Shown piece by piece: positions 1 through 11,643 of a DNA stretch of 64,000 bases. A model generated the notes under the pieces. That model saw only the letters and a program-made list of their open reading frames with translations. It was not told where the DNA came from and did no database searches. A program made the translations under genes and the position numbers. This DNA comes from Prorocentrum cordatum. Lineage: Eukaryota; Sar; Dinophyceae; Prorocentrales; Prorocentraceae. Each line of letters starts with the position of its first letter. The first letter of the stretch is position 1. The stretch covers positions 251,518 to 315,517 of the forward strand of contig CAUYUJ010003891.1 in NCBI GenBank assembly GCA_963575745.1, written 5' to 3'.

Positions 1-1630
1 TGAGAGCACCACGCAGCACGCAGCACGAGCGTAACTTTCCCCCGCGAGTGCCACAGCGTCCCTGCGAGCGCAAGCAACAACATGCCTCTGAACACCACGG
101 TAGCCAGCCTGCGAGCGGCACAGGACGTCCGCGGTCGCCACCAGACGACCGCCGCGACGTGACCACAGGGGGGGGGGGGCGGGGCCGATCACGCGCGTAA
201 TCGCCGGGGTCTTTTCCGAGCGGGCTCCTGGGAACGCCGCGCAGGATGAAGACGCGAGACGTCTCATACGCTTCTGGGGTGCCGCTTGCGAGGCCTCCTG
301 GGACCTGGGAGCCTCCTAGAAGCATTTAGGGAGCCTCTTGGGGCCGGTCTCTTGGGGAATCCGGGGGGCGTGTTCGAGGTCTCGCCGGGGAAGCTCGTCC
401 AGAACCTTGTGTTTTCGCAGCATTTCAACACAATGGCTTCAGCAGCAAGCGAAGGTCCAATGGGCTCCTCCTCCCGATGAAGTCTTGGTGGCGATGGTCT
501 CTGTTACTCCTTTGATCAATGGCTGGTCCGCGCAGGGTGGCCGGCGGCTGAGGCAGGAGGCCGCAGGATTGGCACGCCAGACTGCAGCGGCATGGAGCGG
601 GACGCGTGGTCGAAAGCAGTCCTCGGGCAGCCCACCACGCTGAATACCGGCTTGCCGTCCACGACGAGGGCCACGCTTATGGTGTACTCCTTTTGTCGGC
701 CGCCGGCGACAGCGAACGGGGGGGCAGAAAACCCCCGAGGACAGACGGAGGGGCATAGATCCAGCAAAGAATAGAGGAGACTGAATAATTCCCTGTCCTT
801 CGTGGCTTGACGACTTCTGATGACCATCGACTCGCGCTGGATCTCCCACGAATTCTTCAAATTCATGTGGATATCTGCGGATTTATATAAACATATCAAT
901 ATATCTGGATGTGCACCGCTTTACGCGTATCATTACGGCAAATCGATTGGAGAAGCGTCGTCCAGTCTTTGGGTCCTTGGAAACCCTCCCTGGAGGTCCC
1001 AAAATTGGAAGGCAGAAAAACCACCCGCGAAATAAACACCCCTATGGCCGTGACCTCTAGAAAACGCGATTCCGATGGAGGAACCGGAGACGGGCCGGGG
1101 GCGTTCAGTAAGGGGGCAAGGGCACTCTGAACAGACGCAACTCGTGGCGATCGGAGTGTCCCCCCCTCCCCCGCCTTAGGGCGTCATGCCTGGTGCCCTC
1201 CGCTAACACTTTCCGGAAAGAGCAGGAGAAGCTGACTCATGCTGAGGCCCTGGACCCTGGAGGCGCTGGAGGCACTGGCCTGCAACCCCGGCGGGCACCA
1301 GCAAAAGAGAACGCCAGGGGGGTGCTGGGCGCTCTGATTGCAAAATTGGTACTGCAGATCCAAAGATCTGGTGGCAGTCTGCTCTGTGGGCTCAAAGGTC
1401 ACCAGTCTGGGGCTGGGGACAATTCTACAAGGTCCCGAGCCTGTCCCTCGAGTCGAGTGGCTTGCGATGCTGATAACTAGGTCAGTTCGGATGGGTCCGC
1501 TTCAGCTGTCAGGACGTTCCACTTCATCGTCTGTGGCGCTGGTCGTCGGCACAGGGATAACCCCGCTCCCCAGACTCCCGGCGGCATGATTCTCTACTAA
1601 CGTCGATCACCAAAGGCATGGACCCATTCC
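1..1630. other. Intergenic stretch, no gene recognised
   Basis: No reading frame here has protein-like composition. The short open frames overlap each other on both strands and none carries a recognisable motif. Around 285-350 there are loose GAGCCTCTT/GGAGCCTCC-type repeats like those at 49.3-50.9 kb. Confidence 0.5.
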
Positions 1631-1639
1631 TTGAGGGCG

Positions 1640-1790
1640 GCTGTGATAGTTTGCAAAGGGGTTTCCTGCTTTGGAATTCCTGTATAAGCCTCGCAAGGCC
1701 AACTTGCAACAAAGGGCTTGTTGCAAAACCGCGGTTTTGCAACAAAAGGCCTTTTTGCAACACCCCAGTTTTGCAACATCTCCGTTTTGG
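1640..1790 (+). repeat. Dispersed palindromic element, copy 1
   Basis: This segment is present in inverted orientation at about 21945-22075. Its core at 1720-1743 is a perfect 24-bp palindrome with half-site GTTGCAAAACCG. Further TTGCAAC/GTTGCAA words flank it (CTTGCAACAAAGG, TTTTTGCAACACCCC). The outer parts of the two copies (GGAATTCC...TTGCAAAC and GGAATCC...TTGCAAAC) also align, so this is a dispersed MITE-sized repeat and not a chance palindrome. Confidence 0.7.
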
Positions 1791-1809
1791 ACATCCCAGC
1801 GATCTTGTT

Positions 1810-2085
1810 GAATCAAGACGATTCTGACCCAACTCGGAAAAGGTGCCGAAACGTTGATTCTAAGCGAAATGGGAAGATCTAATATCTTGTTGCATCAAGA
1901 CGATTGTGGCCCAACTCGGAAAAAAGGTGCCGACACGTCATGTTTCGGCACATTTTCCGATCTGCTCCCTTCGTTTAGGATCCACGCCACGTTTCAAACG
2001 TGGCGTGGATCCTAAGCGAAGGAGGCAGGTTTGCTGCATCAAGACAAGAGTGGCCCAACTCGGAAAAGGTGCCGAATTGGGCAAG
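1810..2085 (+). repeat. Triple direct repeat bracketing a 51-nt hairpin
   Basis: A unit reading roughly ATCAAGACGA..GGCCCAACTCGG then AAAAGGTGCCGA occurs at about 1817, 1890 and 2037, and a piece appears inverted near 1945 (TCGGCACATTTTCCGA). Between the second and third copies lies a hairpin at 1970-2020. Its 25-nt arms begin TTCGTTTAGGATCCACG and are mirrored exactly apart from one T:G pair, around a single central C at 1995. I know no gene function for it. Confidence 0.75.
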
Positions 2086-2690
2086 CCCATCGCAGTGCAG
2101 GACAGGACGCCCCTATGCAAAGTACCAGAGCCGCTTGAAAAAAAAACCTCGCCTTCCTGTATTCCTCCTCCCTCCCCCCCTTTCCGACCGACAACGACGA
2201 CGACGACGACGTGTGTCCAGATCGGGCACCCCAGCCAAACCTTCAGGTACGGGAGGGGGCCGAACAGCATTGCACGTAGGCACCAGATGGCCCAAAAGGG
2301 CCCAACCAGAGCACCAGAGGGGTGCAGCCCCACGCCCAGGCCCACCCCAAGACAGGTGGCGGAGAGGCGAGAGCCTGAGGCAACAAAAAAATCCGCGGCC
2401 GTCGCCGCCGCCCCCGTCGTTGTCGCAAACACGCGGCTCACTTGATCATTGAATCCTTGATCATGTTGCGCGCTTCCGACGGCGACGACGGCGACGACGA
2501 CCGCGACGAGGGAGAAGGCGGGGAAAGGGACGATGATGAGGAGTTGGATGGGGCCACTTCCAAGTGCCCCGAGTGGCAATCGGCGGTTGCCACTCGCTCT
2601 TAAAAGGCTGCACTGCAGGGCGCAAGTCGCCCTGTCCAGCGCGGCAGACGGAGACTTGGAGCGGGGGCTGAGGTCGGTAAAACGATGGGT
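2086..2690. other. Low-complexity intergenic sequence
   Basis: Contains a GAC-type triplet tract near 2190-2215 and CGACGG-type repeats near 2475-2510. Open frames crossing it are biased to Val/Ala or Arg/Pro and look like by-products of the repeats. No gene is supported. Confidence 0.45.
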
Positions 2691-2694
2691 ATTG

Positions 2695-2822
2695 TTAGCT
2701 GGGGTCGGTCAGTATAATTGGTTGTCTGCTGAGGTTTGAAGGTCTTGGTATGTGAGCTGAAGTCGATAAGTGGATTCGTATGTTAACTGAGGTCGGCTGT
2801 ATGTTAGCTGAGGTCGGTTAGA
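2695..2822 (+). repeat. Short degenerate repeat just past the stop of the first gene
   Basis: TATGTTAGCTGAGGTCGGT-like words recur at about 2730-2818 (GCTGAGGT, GCTGAAGTCG, AACTGAGGTCGG, AGCTGAGGTCGG). It lies directly downstream of the minus-strand gene ending at 2852, so it would be in that gene's 3' flank or UTR. Confidence 0.5.
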
Positions 2823-2851
2823 GAGGAAAGATTGTGACAGCGGCCAGCCAC

Positions 2852-3645
2852 CTAGCCCTTCTTGGGAGCGGTAGCTGTCTTGGCCCTCTTGGCGCTCGGG
2901 GCGGGGCCAGTGAGTTCGGCGGCCTTGGCCTTGTGAGCCGCGGCCACTGCCTGCTCGACGAATGCCGCCAAGCCAGCAGGAAGGGAAGTGGTCGCGCGCT
3001 GCGCTTGTTCCGCAGTCGCGCCGAGAGTCGCAACCGACGATCGAACAGCTGGCGAAAAAAGCGCCTGCGAGGCAACTAACGAGTCGATCCACTCCACGGC
3101 CTTGCTCTTCCATGGCCCATGGGCGGCCGCTCCGCCCCCCAGGTCGGCCGCTGGCTTCCCCGCCAGGCGGCCCACGAGATCCATGACGGTGTTCGTCATC
3201 TTGAAGACGGTCTTGTACGAGCTGTAAAGCTCCGCTGCCTCGGGGGTCGAGGAAGCAGTAAGCACCTTGGGGTAGTCCGCATCCGTGAGCTCCTTCTTGC
3301 AGGCCGATGCGTACATGTCGACGAGCCCCTCATTGGCATTCCACTTGGCCGCCCAGGCTGCGGTGGAGTCCCCAACGAACTGCGAGCACGCATCGACCGT
3401 GGCCGAGTCCAGCGCCTCTCGCATTTTGGTGAAGGCATCCGCTGCATATCGCACCAGCGGAGCTCGAACGCCTTTCTCCTCAGGGGAGATGGCTAGGAGC
3501 AACATGATAAGGGCGGGGGTGGGGAGGGGGGAGGCGAGGGCGGGGGAGGGGGGGCCTCCTCCGCCCTCACCCCTCGCGCTCCTCCGCGTCGTCGTCGTCG
3601 TCGCCGTCGGCATCGTCGTCGTCGTCGTCGTCATCGTCGTCGTAA

Positions 3646-3692
<47 letters not shown>

Positions 3693-6600
3693 TCATCCCG
3701 CCCTCATCCCCCAGAAGAGTTCGGACCCCGCCAGTCCGACATGCGCTCGGCGAGCGCCGTGAGCTCCGCCGCCCCCTTCGCGAACCCGATGCTGCGCTGC
3801 CAGCGCTCGGTGCACTCCTCGGCGAGGCCGTCGCTGATGATGCGCGCGTCCTGGTACTTCATGTCAGAGGCCTTGGCGACCGTGACCATCCTGGGGAACG
3901 AAACCACATGGAAGACGTTGGTTGTCTCCCGAACCTTCTGCTTCTTGGCTTGCAATGCGAGAGCTGCCTGCATGAAGTCATCAGGGGGCCATTCCACCAA
4001 ACTCGAAAAGAATCTTTCGTCGTCGATCGCCAGCTGCATCTTGAGGTACTGAACGAACTCCTTCCACTTGGCATCGTTGGCACAAATTTCGTCGAGGTCA
4101 TACTTCCACGAGGCTAGGGCCGCAGCGGCGTGACTCTGAGACAGCTTCGCTCGCGCGGAGTTTAACACGTGCCCCTGGAGCTCGCGCACAAAGTCAGTCA
4201 CGAATGGAAAATCATCGTCCCCGACAGGGGCGCACCGAAACAGATGCTCCCGAAACGGTTGGAAGGTCGACGATGCCACGTCGTACTTGCCCTTGCTGTC
4301 CGCGGCGGTGAAGGACGGAAAGTGGTTGCTCAAGTGGGCGGTCAAGGCCTCCAAACACTCTGCCTGCTCCTTGATGCGGAGCACTCTGGGGTCGTCATCC
4401 TTCGCAACGGCCGCCAACTGCTTGCCGATCTCAGCCGAAGTCTTCGCGATGACCTCAGCGGGCGAGCCACTGCCAATCAGCGACGCGGCCGCGCATTCCT
4501 TGTCGACGCCATGGGAGGCCAGCTGCGCCTTCAAGGTATCCACCGCTGGCCCCAGGGCACCATGGACAGCTTGTACGAACGCAACGGCCAGTAGCTTGAC
4601 TGCCAAGTCCACGTGGTACCGAACCTTGGCAATATTAACCTTGTTCGCCTGCTTGAACGGGTCCTTGCTGGCATCGAACTTACAAAGGTGTGCGAACAGG
4701 CCCTTCCACTGCTTGGCCTTTTGCAGCGTGAGGGCGCCATCGTTGAGCTTCGCCTCCTTGCCAATCTCGCCAATCAACTGCATGGCCGCGTTCAGCTCCG
4801 AGGCGCCCTGGGTATCAGCGAGCATCTGGAGAATCGCATTCCCGACCGTCTGCGCGATGTGCAGCCCCGTGGCCCGCGTCCCCAACATGTACCCCACGTA
4901 AGTCCGCTTCCTGCTCTGTAGCGCCTTCAACTCGGGCAACTCCATCGGCTCGCCTTCACCAATACTCGCCAGCGCGAGCTTCTTCAAATCATCGAGCTCC
5001 ACCCTCAAACCGTCGGCGAGAATCTTCAATGTGTCAATGGAAGTAAGGAAGCTGATAACATTCTTCCTATTGCCTTTTTCACTCATCAGGGCATCAAGGT
5101 CACTGCAGATGCGCTTGCGCTGGATGGTCTCCTGAAGTGTCTCCGGCATCGCGTTAATCCCATGGCTGCAAATCATTGGGCCCCCATGAGGGTCCAGCGA
5201 GGCAACGTACTCAGGCGTCCCGAACGTCGCGCCGTTCAACGCCGCGTGCACCACCCTGTGGAGCCCGACCCCGCTACCCCCCTTCCCTCCCTAGAGCTCC
5301 TCCCACCCCGCCTCCCCCATCCTCCTCATCATGCCCCCCACCCGCCCCCCACCCCCTCCTCCTCCTTGTCCTCCTCCTCCTCCTCCTCCTGCTCCTCCTC
5401 CTCCTCCTCCCCCTGCTCCTCCCCCTCCCCATCCTCATATCCCTCATCCTCCTCCTCCTCACCGCCGCCATCGCCGCCATCATGATCGCCCTCCTCCTCC
5501 TCCTCCCTCTCCTCCTCCTCCTCCTCCTCCCCCTCCTCCCCCCCTCCTCCTCCCCCTCCTCCCCCCTCCTCCGCCAAGCCGGCCTGGAACGGCGCGACGG
5601 GTGCATCTGAACGCCCAGGCGCTCGCACTCCTCGATGGCGGAGGCCACTGCGTCTGGGTCTGGCGGAAGCGCGTCCGAGCGCAAGGCGTGCTCCATCACC
5701 GACTGCAGCTTGGACTCCAACCCTTTGAGGTCCGAGAAGATGCGCATGCCGTGCGAGTCCGAGTCCGCCTCGCCAGGCACCATGCCAGCACTGTAGATTG
5801 CAGACATATCTGGGCCTAAGCGCTTCTGGACCGCGTCAAGCTGCTTCTTGGACTCAGCCTGCATGTTGCCCACGCCGTCGTAGAGCTCGCGGTCGCTCAG
5901 GGCGCGGATGTACTGCGTGGCTGTCAGCGCCACGGCCTCACTGGCGTTCAACTGCTTGGCGCCTGCACCCGACGCGGGCGCCCGAACTCTGGTGGAAGAC
6001 GCAGTCGCCAGGGACTGGGACTGCGACGACGAGGCAGCGGAATGGCTTCTCCTTCCCTGCGCCGTCACGGATGATGACCCGTCCGACGCAGGCTCAAAGA
6101 GGGCGTCCAGCATGCTAAAATCGTCGCCTTTCTTCGTGGACATGTTGAGTTTGTTTGCCAATACGGGGGCCTCATCTGTGCCGATGTTGACATGGCTATG
6201 CCTGGCAAATTTGCGCTTCTTGGCGGCATTCCAAACTTCGTCGACATCTTCTTGGTCCATGTGCTTGGAGTCGGCGATGTTGCCAACCATCCTGAGCTCG
6301 TTCACGAGCTCGTCCGTCAACGTGTAAGTGCCGATGGGCTCCCCGTACGACTTGTCCCGAACAGCGCCGACAATCACGCCGTCGGAAGTCGGCAAACGCT
6401 GCAACTCCTTGGGGTGGCACTCTGGCAGGGAGTGCTTCTCAGCGTACTCGTTCCACATTAGCTTCGGCCAGAAAACGCCAAGATTCTTGGATATGCCGAG
6501 CTTCTTCCCCTGAGTCGCCTGAACCATGCGACGAGCGCCGCATTCGTGTTGCTCCCTCCGTCTTGACCGCTGCGCCTCGCCTCGCATGCCCTTCTCGTAG

Positions 6601-6950
6601 CTGTCAAGAGTGTCATCGTAGTCGCCCTGGTCCAGCTGACCGCTCTGGAGCTTCTGTTGGACTGGCTTCGCGGTCTCCGTGGGGTAATTGTTGTAGACGT
6701 TCTGGACGCATGGGGAACAATGGTTGCTCCTCTCGGACCGCCGAGGCAAATTGGGGACCAACCCTCTCTTCTTTTCGCTAGGGTTGGGCGACCCCCAGCT
6801 GCGGAGACAAATGTCGCAGCCCAGCCCAGAACCCCGCGCAACCTTCTCGCCAAGCGAGCACATCAAAACCGAGCCAAGCGCGAGGACCGTGAGCTTGAAA
6901 TATGGATGATATGGACGATATGGAATAGCAGCAGAGCTGCCGCTGAACAT
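2852..6950 (-). CDS. Three-exon gene of unknown function with an N-terminal CxxC..CxxC motif
   Basis: I do not recognise a named family. Inferred exons on the minus strand are 6950-5599, 5255-3727 and 3492-2852. Intron 1 reads GTCGCG...CCACAG followed by G, intron 2 GTCCGA...TCCTAG. The three exons sum to 3522 bases, exactly 1174 codons including the stop, which supports the model. Residues about 45-81 hold C45-x2-C48 (GCDICLRSW) and C78-x2-C81 (HCSPCV), a likely zinc-binding pair. The middle is alpha-helical and charged (NIADSKHMDQEDVDEVW). Exon 2 is Ala/Leu/Lys-rich helical sequence without transmembrane segments. The C terminus is basic (PSAKRAKTATAPKKG), possibly a nuclear-localisation tail. 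The ATG at 6950 is a guess: the first 40 residues are not protein-like and another 5' exon may exist. The family is probably dinoflagellate-specific. Confidence 0.72.
3493..3726 (-). other. Intron 2 of the three-exon gene, filled with a (GAC)n-type repeat
   Basis: The proposed donor is GT at 3726-3725 (TGGCGGG|GTCCGAAC) and the acceptor AG at 3494-3493 (GCTCCTAG|CC). Joining makes a GCC Ala codon and continues into ISPEEKGVRAP. The core at 3585-3695 is a GTC/CGT triplet microsatellite on the plus strand. The acceptor is not followed by G, so its exact position is less certain than for intron 1. Confidence 0.6.
5256..5598 (-). other. Intron 1 of the three-exon gene, filled with a triplet repeat
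   Basis: The donor GT lies at 5598-5597 (coding strand CACCC|GTCGCG) and the acceptor AG at 5257-5256 (CCACAG|G). Joining leaves CC+G, a Pro codon, and keeps the frame. From about 5340 to 5575 the plus strand is CCTCCTCCT-like, so the intron RNA is a long GGA/GAG purine tract. The G after the acceptor AG fits the AG|G habit reported for dinoflagellate introns. Confidence 0.7.
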
Positions 6951-7767
6951 GTAAATGGAACTGTGACCTGTGATCTGAGATCAGCACTCTGAAAGTCGTA
7001 GCCTAAAACTGTTATGGAGGAGGAGTAGGTGGAGTGGAGTGGATGGAATGGAGTGGATGAGGAGGCGAGTGGAGTGGAGGCGGGATGGAGGTGGAGTGGA
7101 CGAGGAGGTGGAGTGGAGTGGAGTGGGGGCGGGATGGAGGAGGAGGATGTGGAGTGGAGTGGAGGCGGGATGGAGGTGGAGTGGATGAGGAGGGGCTCCG
7201 CCCCCTCAGGCAATGATCGCATCATGACGAGCTTCGGCCCTCATGGGGCGCTGGAATCCCCAGACACTGGAGCCCCTTGGAGACCATGGAGGGACCCTGG
7301 GCGCTTTGGAGACCTGAAGGCCTCCATAGACTCTCGGATATCATGGAGACTACGAAAGCCTTATGAGACTGGAGACTCTGGAGACCCTGTGCCCTTGAAG
7401 CCCCTAGGGGGGCTATGGGGATACGCTAGAACCATTGAGACCTGAAGACCTCCAGAAGCCCTGGGGACTAGGAGGATCGAAGCCCGAAGAGGCCCGAAAG
7501 ACTCTGGAGACAAGCGCATCTAAAACCCCTAGGCCCTGGGGGTCTGGATGCACCAAGCCGCAGGAGCCCCCGACCCCAGGACCCCGCACGGGCGCGGACC
7601 TCATGACGGGAGCGGACCCAATGACCCCAAAGGTTAGGTGAAGGGCATGTTTGCCTTCTCACCGACCGTCGCTCACAGCATCGGCATCGGTCTTACTAAA
7701 ATAAACATTTCGCCGTTCGGGGTCGCACTCCCAACTGGCGGGAGAATCATACGCTCAGACTGGCAAT
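6951..7767. repeat. GGAGTGGA minisatellite and degenerate repeats
   Basis: From 7015 to 7195 the plus strand is built of GGAGTGGAGTGGA-type words interrupted by GGAGGCGGGATGGAGGT, an internally duplicated block (about 7060 to 7190). From 7230 to 7600 looser CTGGAGACC/GGAGCC words recur. No protein-like reading frame is seen. Confidence 0.6.
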
Positions 7768-8183
7768 CTAATAGGGCGACCACCCTGGCGGCGGCTGGCC
7801 CATGAAAGCAGACTTTGGAATGCCTGGCCCTGGCCCTGGCGGTTTCGTCATGGCCAAAACCTGGGTAGCGTGGGCCCTAGTGTTGGAACCATCGAGCAGA
7901 TGCACTGGTGGTGGAAGCGAAGGAGGCTTCGGGAAGTGCGCCAGGGGCGGAGTCCTGGGGGTCCCAGTGCAGCCGCCCGTCGTGCCCGTCGCGTCCACCG
8001 CACTGCCCTTGCCGCCAAGAGGAATGTAGGAATCGCTGCCCTGCCCGCCAACAGGAATGACGTCGTTGCCGCCCATGCCCCAGGACATCGGGGGGGCGAC
8101 CATGGGCATGGCCTTCGCCTTCGGCTGGAGGCTGGCCATAGCCATACCATCGCCGCCCATGCCACCCGTGCCGTGCACCACGT

Positions 8184-8218
<35 letters not shown>

Positions 8219-8655
8219 GTGAACTGCGAGCTTCTGCCGTCCATCGCCATCGTGGGGCGCACCACGGAGGTCGGCGTGGCGGTGAAACCGCGCCCACCCA
8301 TGCCGCCAATGCCGCCCGTGCCGCCCATGCCGCCACCGCCACACCCATCACGGTGGCCGCCCATGTCGTCGTCGCGCATCAGCACCACCATGCCGTAGCC
8401 GCAGCCGCCCTTGCCGCCGCCAACGTTCTGGTAGATCCCGCAGCCACCTGGAATTGCGCCCTCGAACCGCTCGCCGCCGTGCTGCCCATGCCCAACTGCG
8501 AAGACATTCCGCACCATCGCTTGGTTGTCACTCGGCGGTGGCGTCGCATTCCCAGCAGGGGGCCGCTGTAGCGCACCATGCACATCATGGGTCGGCGTCG
8601 GCGGTGGCGCATCAAGCGCCTGGATCGGCGTCGGCGCGGCATGCGCATGGGCTCA
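7768..8655 (-). CDS. Gly/Met-rich protein, probable terminal exon
   Basis: The minus-strand frame is open from 8652 to the stop at 7768, with an in-frame TGA at 8655-8653, so a splice acceptor is expected upstream or near 8650. The product is about 290 residues: a Pro-rich start (IQALDAPPPTPTHD), then Gly-rich sequence with repeated GGMGGMGG and GMGGTGG, then a Pro-rich tail (PPGPGPGIPKSAFMGQPPPG). There is no folded domain or signal peptide. Such Gly/Met tails occur on RNA-binding proteins, but the partner domain is not visible here, so function is left open. The upstream GGC/GGA tract could be exon or intron. Confidence 0.5.
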
Positions 8656-9527
8656 CGTGGCGCAGCCCCCGTCGCCTCCGCCTCCCGTCGCCTCGCCGCC
8701 TCCGCCGCCTCCGCCGCCTCCCCCGCCGCCTCTGCCGCCTCCCCCGCCGCCTCCGTCGACGTCTCCCGTAGGCCCTGCAGGATGTGGAAACCCCCTTGAC
8801 TCCGTTGTGCTGGATGATGGGCCAGGGATGCAAAATCTGGTTGCGCCGTCTGGGTGTGAATAGTATCCGCCTCGGCGCCCCCGCCGCCGAACTTGGAAGT
8901 GCAGACTATTAAGGGGTTGAGGGGGGGGAAGGGGAGCGTCAACTATTGAGGGGTGGACTGGACGAGGGAGGAGGGGGGGGGGGGTCTAAACTATTAAGGG
9001 GTGGAGGGGAGTGTCAACCATTGAGGGGTGGAAGGGGAGGGGAGGGGTGAATGAGCAGAGGGCGAGGGGAGGGGAGGGGAGGGGAGGGCCGGATTCCGGA
9101 TTGCGGACAATGAACCGAAGGCATTTGAATAGGAGGCCCGAAATTGTCGTGCTTTCGTGAACTCGCCACGGCTGGCCACTCACTGACTTGACCATCTGGG
9201 TGAGGGCAGATATGAAATTTCCACTGAGACGCGCCATGAGTGCATAAGTTATCAGGAGAGACTGAGACTGCGTCAACATAATGAAATGTCTGAACGTAAA
9301 TTGCTGCAAGATTGATGCGGATAAGAAGCTCGGTCATTACATATGGGCCCAAACCAACGAAGCATTGCATTGCTGACACCAAACACCGCTGGCCCCAAAC
9401 AGACCTCCACGGACGCTACTAAACGTTGGAAGTGCATGCTACGTGATGTCAGGCATGTCGTGTTAGCATATGGGCAAAACTGAGGCTCGATGTGGGGGGG
9501 GTATCTGTTTCGGGCGCAGCCCAAACT
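8656..9527. other. Triplet and AGGGG-rich sequence without a gene
   Basis: 8690-8770 is CCGCCTCCGCCG-type triplet repeat, possibly the upstream part of the Gly-rich gene. 8910-9095 is made of (A)GGGG blocks, including two versions of CTATTGAGGGGTGGA. From 9100 to 9525 the sequence is unique-looking, AT-richer, and has no supported coding frame. Confidence 0.45.
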
Positions 9528-10665
9528 TTTCCCAGCCATCCTGTGGTGTTGGGTCCTCGTTTTGAAGAGACAGCGCCCCGCGTTCCTCTCCTTTCCTTCC
9601 TCCTCCTCCTCCTCCTCCTCCTCTTCCTCCTCCCTCCTCCGTCCTCCCCGTCCTCCCTTCTCCCAGTCCTTGCCCCTGCCTTCACGATGTCCCTGTTTCG
9701 GCAAGCCCATCACACGTTTCGTGGCCCCATAGGAAGGTCCACCTAAGGCCCCAGTGGCGCAGATCGCATGGCGGCGCCGCCCCATTTTGGCACAGCCCTC
9801 ATACGCTTCGGCCCTATAGGGAGCCCCACCTAAGGTCCCAGTGGCGCAGTTCGCATGGCGGCGCCGCCCCATTTGGGCACACACGCTTCGTGGTCCCATC
9901 GGGGGCTCCTCCTAAGGTTCCAGTGGCGCAGTTCGCATGGCGGCGCCGCCCCATTTTGGCACACCCCTCACACGTTTCGCGACCCCATAGGGAGCTCCAC
10001 CGAAGGTCCCAATGGCGCAGTTCGCATGGCGGCATTCTTGGCGCACCCCTCACACATTTCGTGGCCCCATAGGGAGCTCCACCTCAAGTCAAAGTGGTGC
10101 AGATCGCATGGCGGCGCCGCCCCATTTTGGCACGCCCCTCACATGTTCCGTGGGACCATCGGGAGCCCCACCGAGAAGGTCCAAATGGCGCAATTCGCGT
10201 GGTGCCGCCGCCCCATTTCAGGCATACCCCCCGCGCGTTTCGCTGCCCCAGAGGGAACCCCACCTAAGGTCCCAATGGCGCAGTTCGCATGGCGGCGCCG
10301 CCCCGTTTTGGCACACCCATTGCACGCTTCGTGGCCCCATAGGAGCTCCACCTAAGGTCACAGTGGCGCAGTTCGCATGGCGGCGCCGCCCAATTTTGAC
10401 ACACCCCTTCACACGCTTCGCGGCCCAAGAGGGAGCTCCACCTAAGGTCTCAGCGGCGCAATTCGCATGGCGGCGCCGCCCCATGTTGGCGCACCCCTCA
10501 CACGTTTCGCGGCCCCATAGCGAGCCCCACCCAAGGTCGCGGTGGCGCAGCTCTCATGGCGCCGCCGCCCCATTTTGGCACACCCCTCGCACGCTTCGCG
10601 GCCCCGTAGGGGGGTTCCACCTAAGGCCCCAGTGGCGCAGTTCGCATAGCACCGCGCCCCATGTT
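9528..10665 (+). mobile_element. Composite repeat: conserved header, CT tract, about 11 units of a 90-bp-type satellite
   Basis: The block starts with the same 55-bp header found at 28430 (CCATCCTGTGGTGTTGGG then TCCTCGTTTTGAAGAGAC), followed by a CCT tract and then units beginning TTTCGTGGCCCCATAGGGAG. Unit starts are near 9718, 9805, 9886, 9978, 10059, 10147, 10239, 10329, 10420, 10508 and 10598, so the period drifts between 80 and 92 bp. Units carry GTGGCGCAGTTCGCATGG and GGCACACCCCTCACACG. The conserved tail of the element is not seen here, so this copy looks truncated or rearranged. Confidence 0.75.
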
Positions 10666-10675
10666 GGCACGCCCG

Positions 10676-10890
10676 CCTGGTCGGAGGTGAATGGCTCGGG
10701 CCCCGTCAGTTCTTGGTAGGAGGTGAGTCGTTCGGGCCCCGCAATTGTCGGTCGAAAGTGAATCGCTCGGGACACCCAGTTCTGGGTCGGAGGTGAGTCG
10801 GTCGGGCCCTTCGGTTTTCGGTCGGGGGTGAATCGCTCGGGCCCCTCAGTTCTCGGTCGGAGGCGAGTCGTTCGGCCCCCTATTTCTTTG
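10676..10890 (+). repeat. 35-bp tandem repeat
   Basis: Six units start at AGGTGA-like words at 10685, 10721, 10756, 10791, 10826 and 10861, giving a 35-36 bp period. The consensus is GGTCGGAGGTGAGTCG followed by TTCGGGCCCCTCAGTTCTC. The reverse complement of this array lies at 12655-12830. Confidence 0.8.
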
Positions 10891-11260
10891 TCATCGGGGG
10901 GCCCACCTAAGGCTCAAGTGGCGCAGTCCGCATGGCGACGCCGCCCCTTTTTGGCACACCCATCACGCGCTTCGTGGCCCCATCGGGAGCTCCACCTAAG
11001 GCCCCAGTGGCGCAATCCGCATGGCGCCGCCGCTTTATTCTGACACACTCCTCCTCGCACGTTTCGCGGTCCCATTGGGAGCCCCACCCAAGGCCCCACC
11101 CTTTCACATGCTGCGTTGCCAAAGGGTGAACTCCGCACCAGGCCCCAGTGGCGCAGTCCGCATGGCCGTGCCGCCACATTTTGGCACACCCATCGCGCGC
11201 TTTGGTTGCCCCATGGGGAGCTCAACCGAATGCCAAAGCGGCAGGGTTCGCACGGCGCGC
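10891..11260 (+). repeat. Further units of the 90-bp satellite
   Basis: About four degenerate units (near 10895, 10973, 11060 and 11205) carry GTGGCGCAGTCCGCATGG and CGTGGCCCCATCGGGAGC. They continue the family of 9528-10665 after the 35-bp array. Confidence 0.65.
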
Positions 11261-11269
11261 GGCCAACGG

Positions 11270-11372
11270 GTTGGGCGAGTGGGGGAGGGGAGAGGGGGGG
11301 GAAAGGAGCGGGGGGGGGGTACTTAGCGCGCGCGGCCCAAGGGTGAAAGGGCGAGTGGCGTTGGTGGCGGTG

Positions 11373-11404
<32 letters not shown>

Positions 11405-11640
11405 TGGTGGTGGGGGGAGGGGGGCGGGAGGGGGGGGGTACTTAGCGCGCGCGGCCAAGGGGGTGCATGGGGGGTGGGGTACTTAGCGCGCGGGGCCCCA
11501 GGCGGTTGCCCTGGGGCGAAGGGGCGGGGTGGGCGGGGGGGGGGGAGGGGGGGGGGGGGGGGGGGGAGGGGGGGGGGAAGGGGGGGGGGGGGGGGGGGCA
11601 CTCAGCGCGCGGCCCAGCGCAAGCGAGCGGGCGGGTCGCG
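11270..11640 (+). repeat. Poly-G and GGN low-complexity block
   Basis: Runs of G up to about 20 bases, GGTGGC repeats, and three copies of TACTTAGCGCGCG-type words at about 11320, 11440 and 11481 plus CACTCAGCGCGCG at 11600. Long guanine runs could form G-quadruplexes. No gene is supported. Confidence 0.6.
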
Positions 11641-11643
11641 ACG

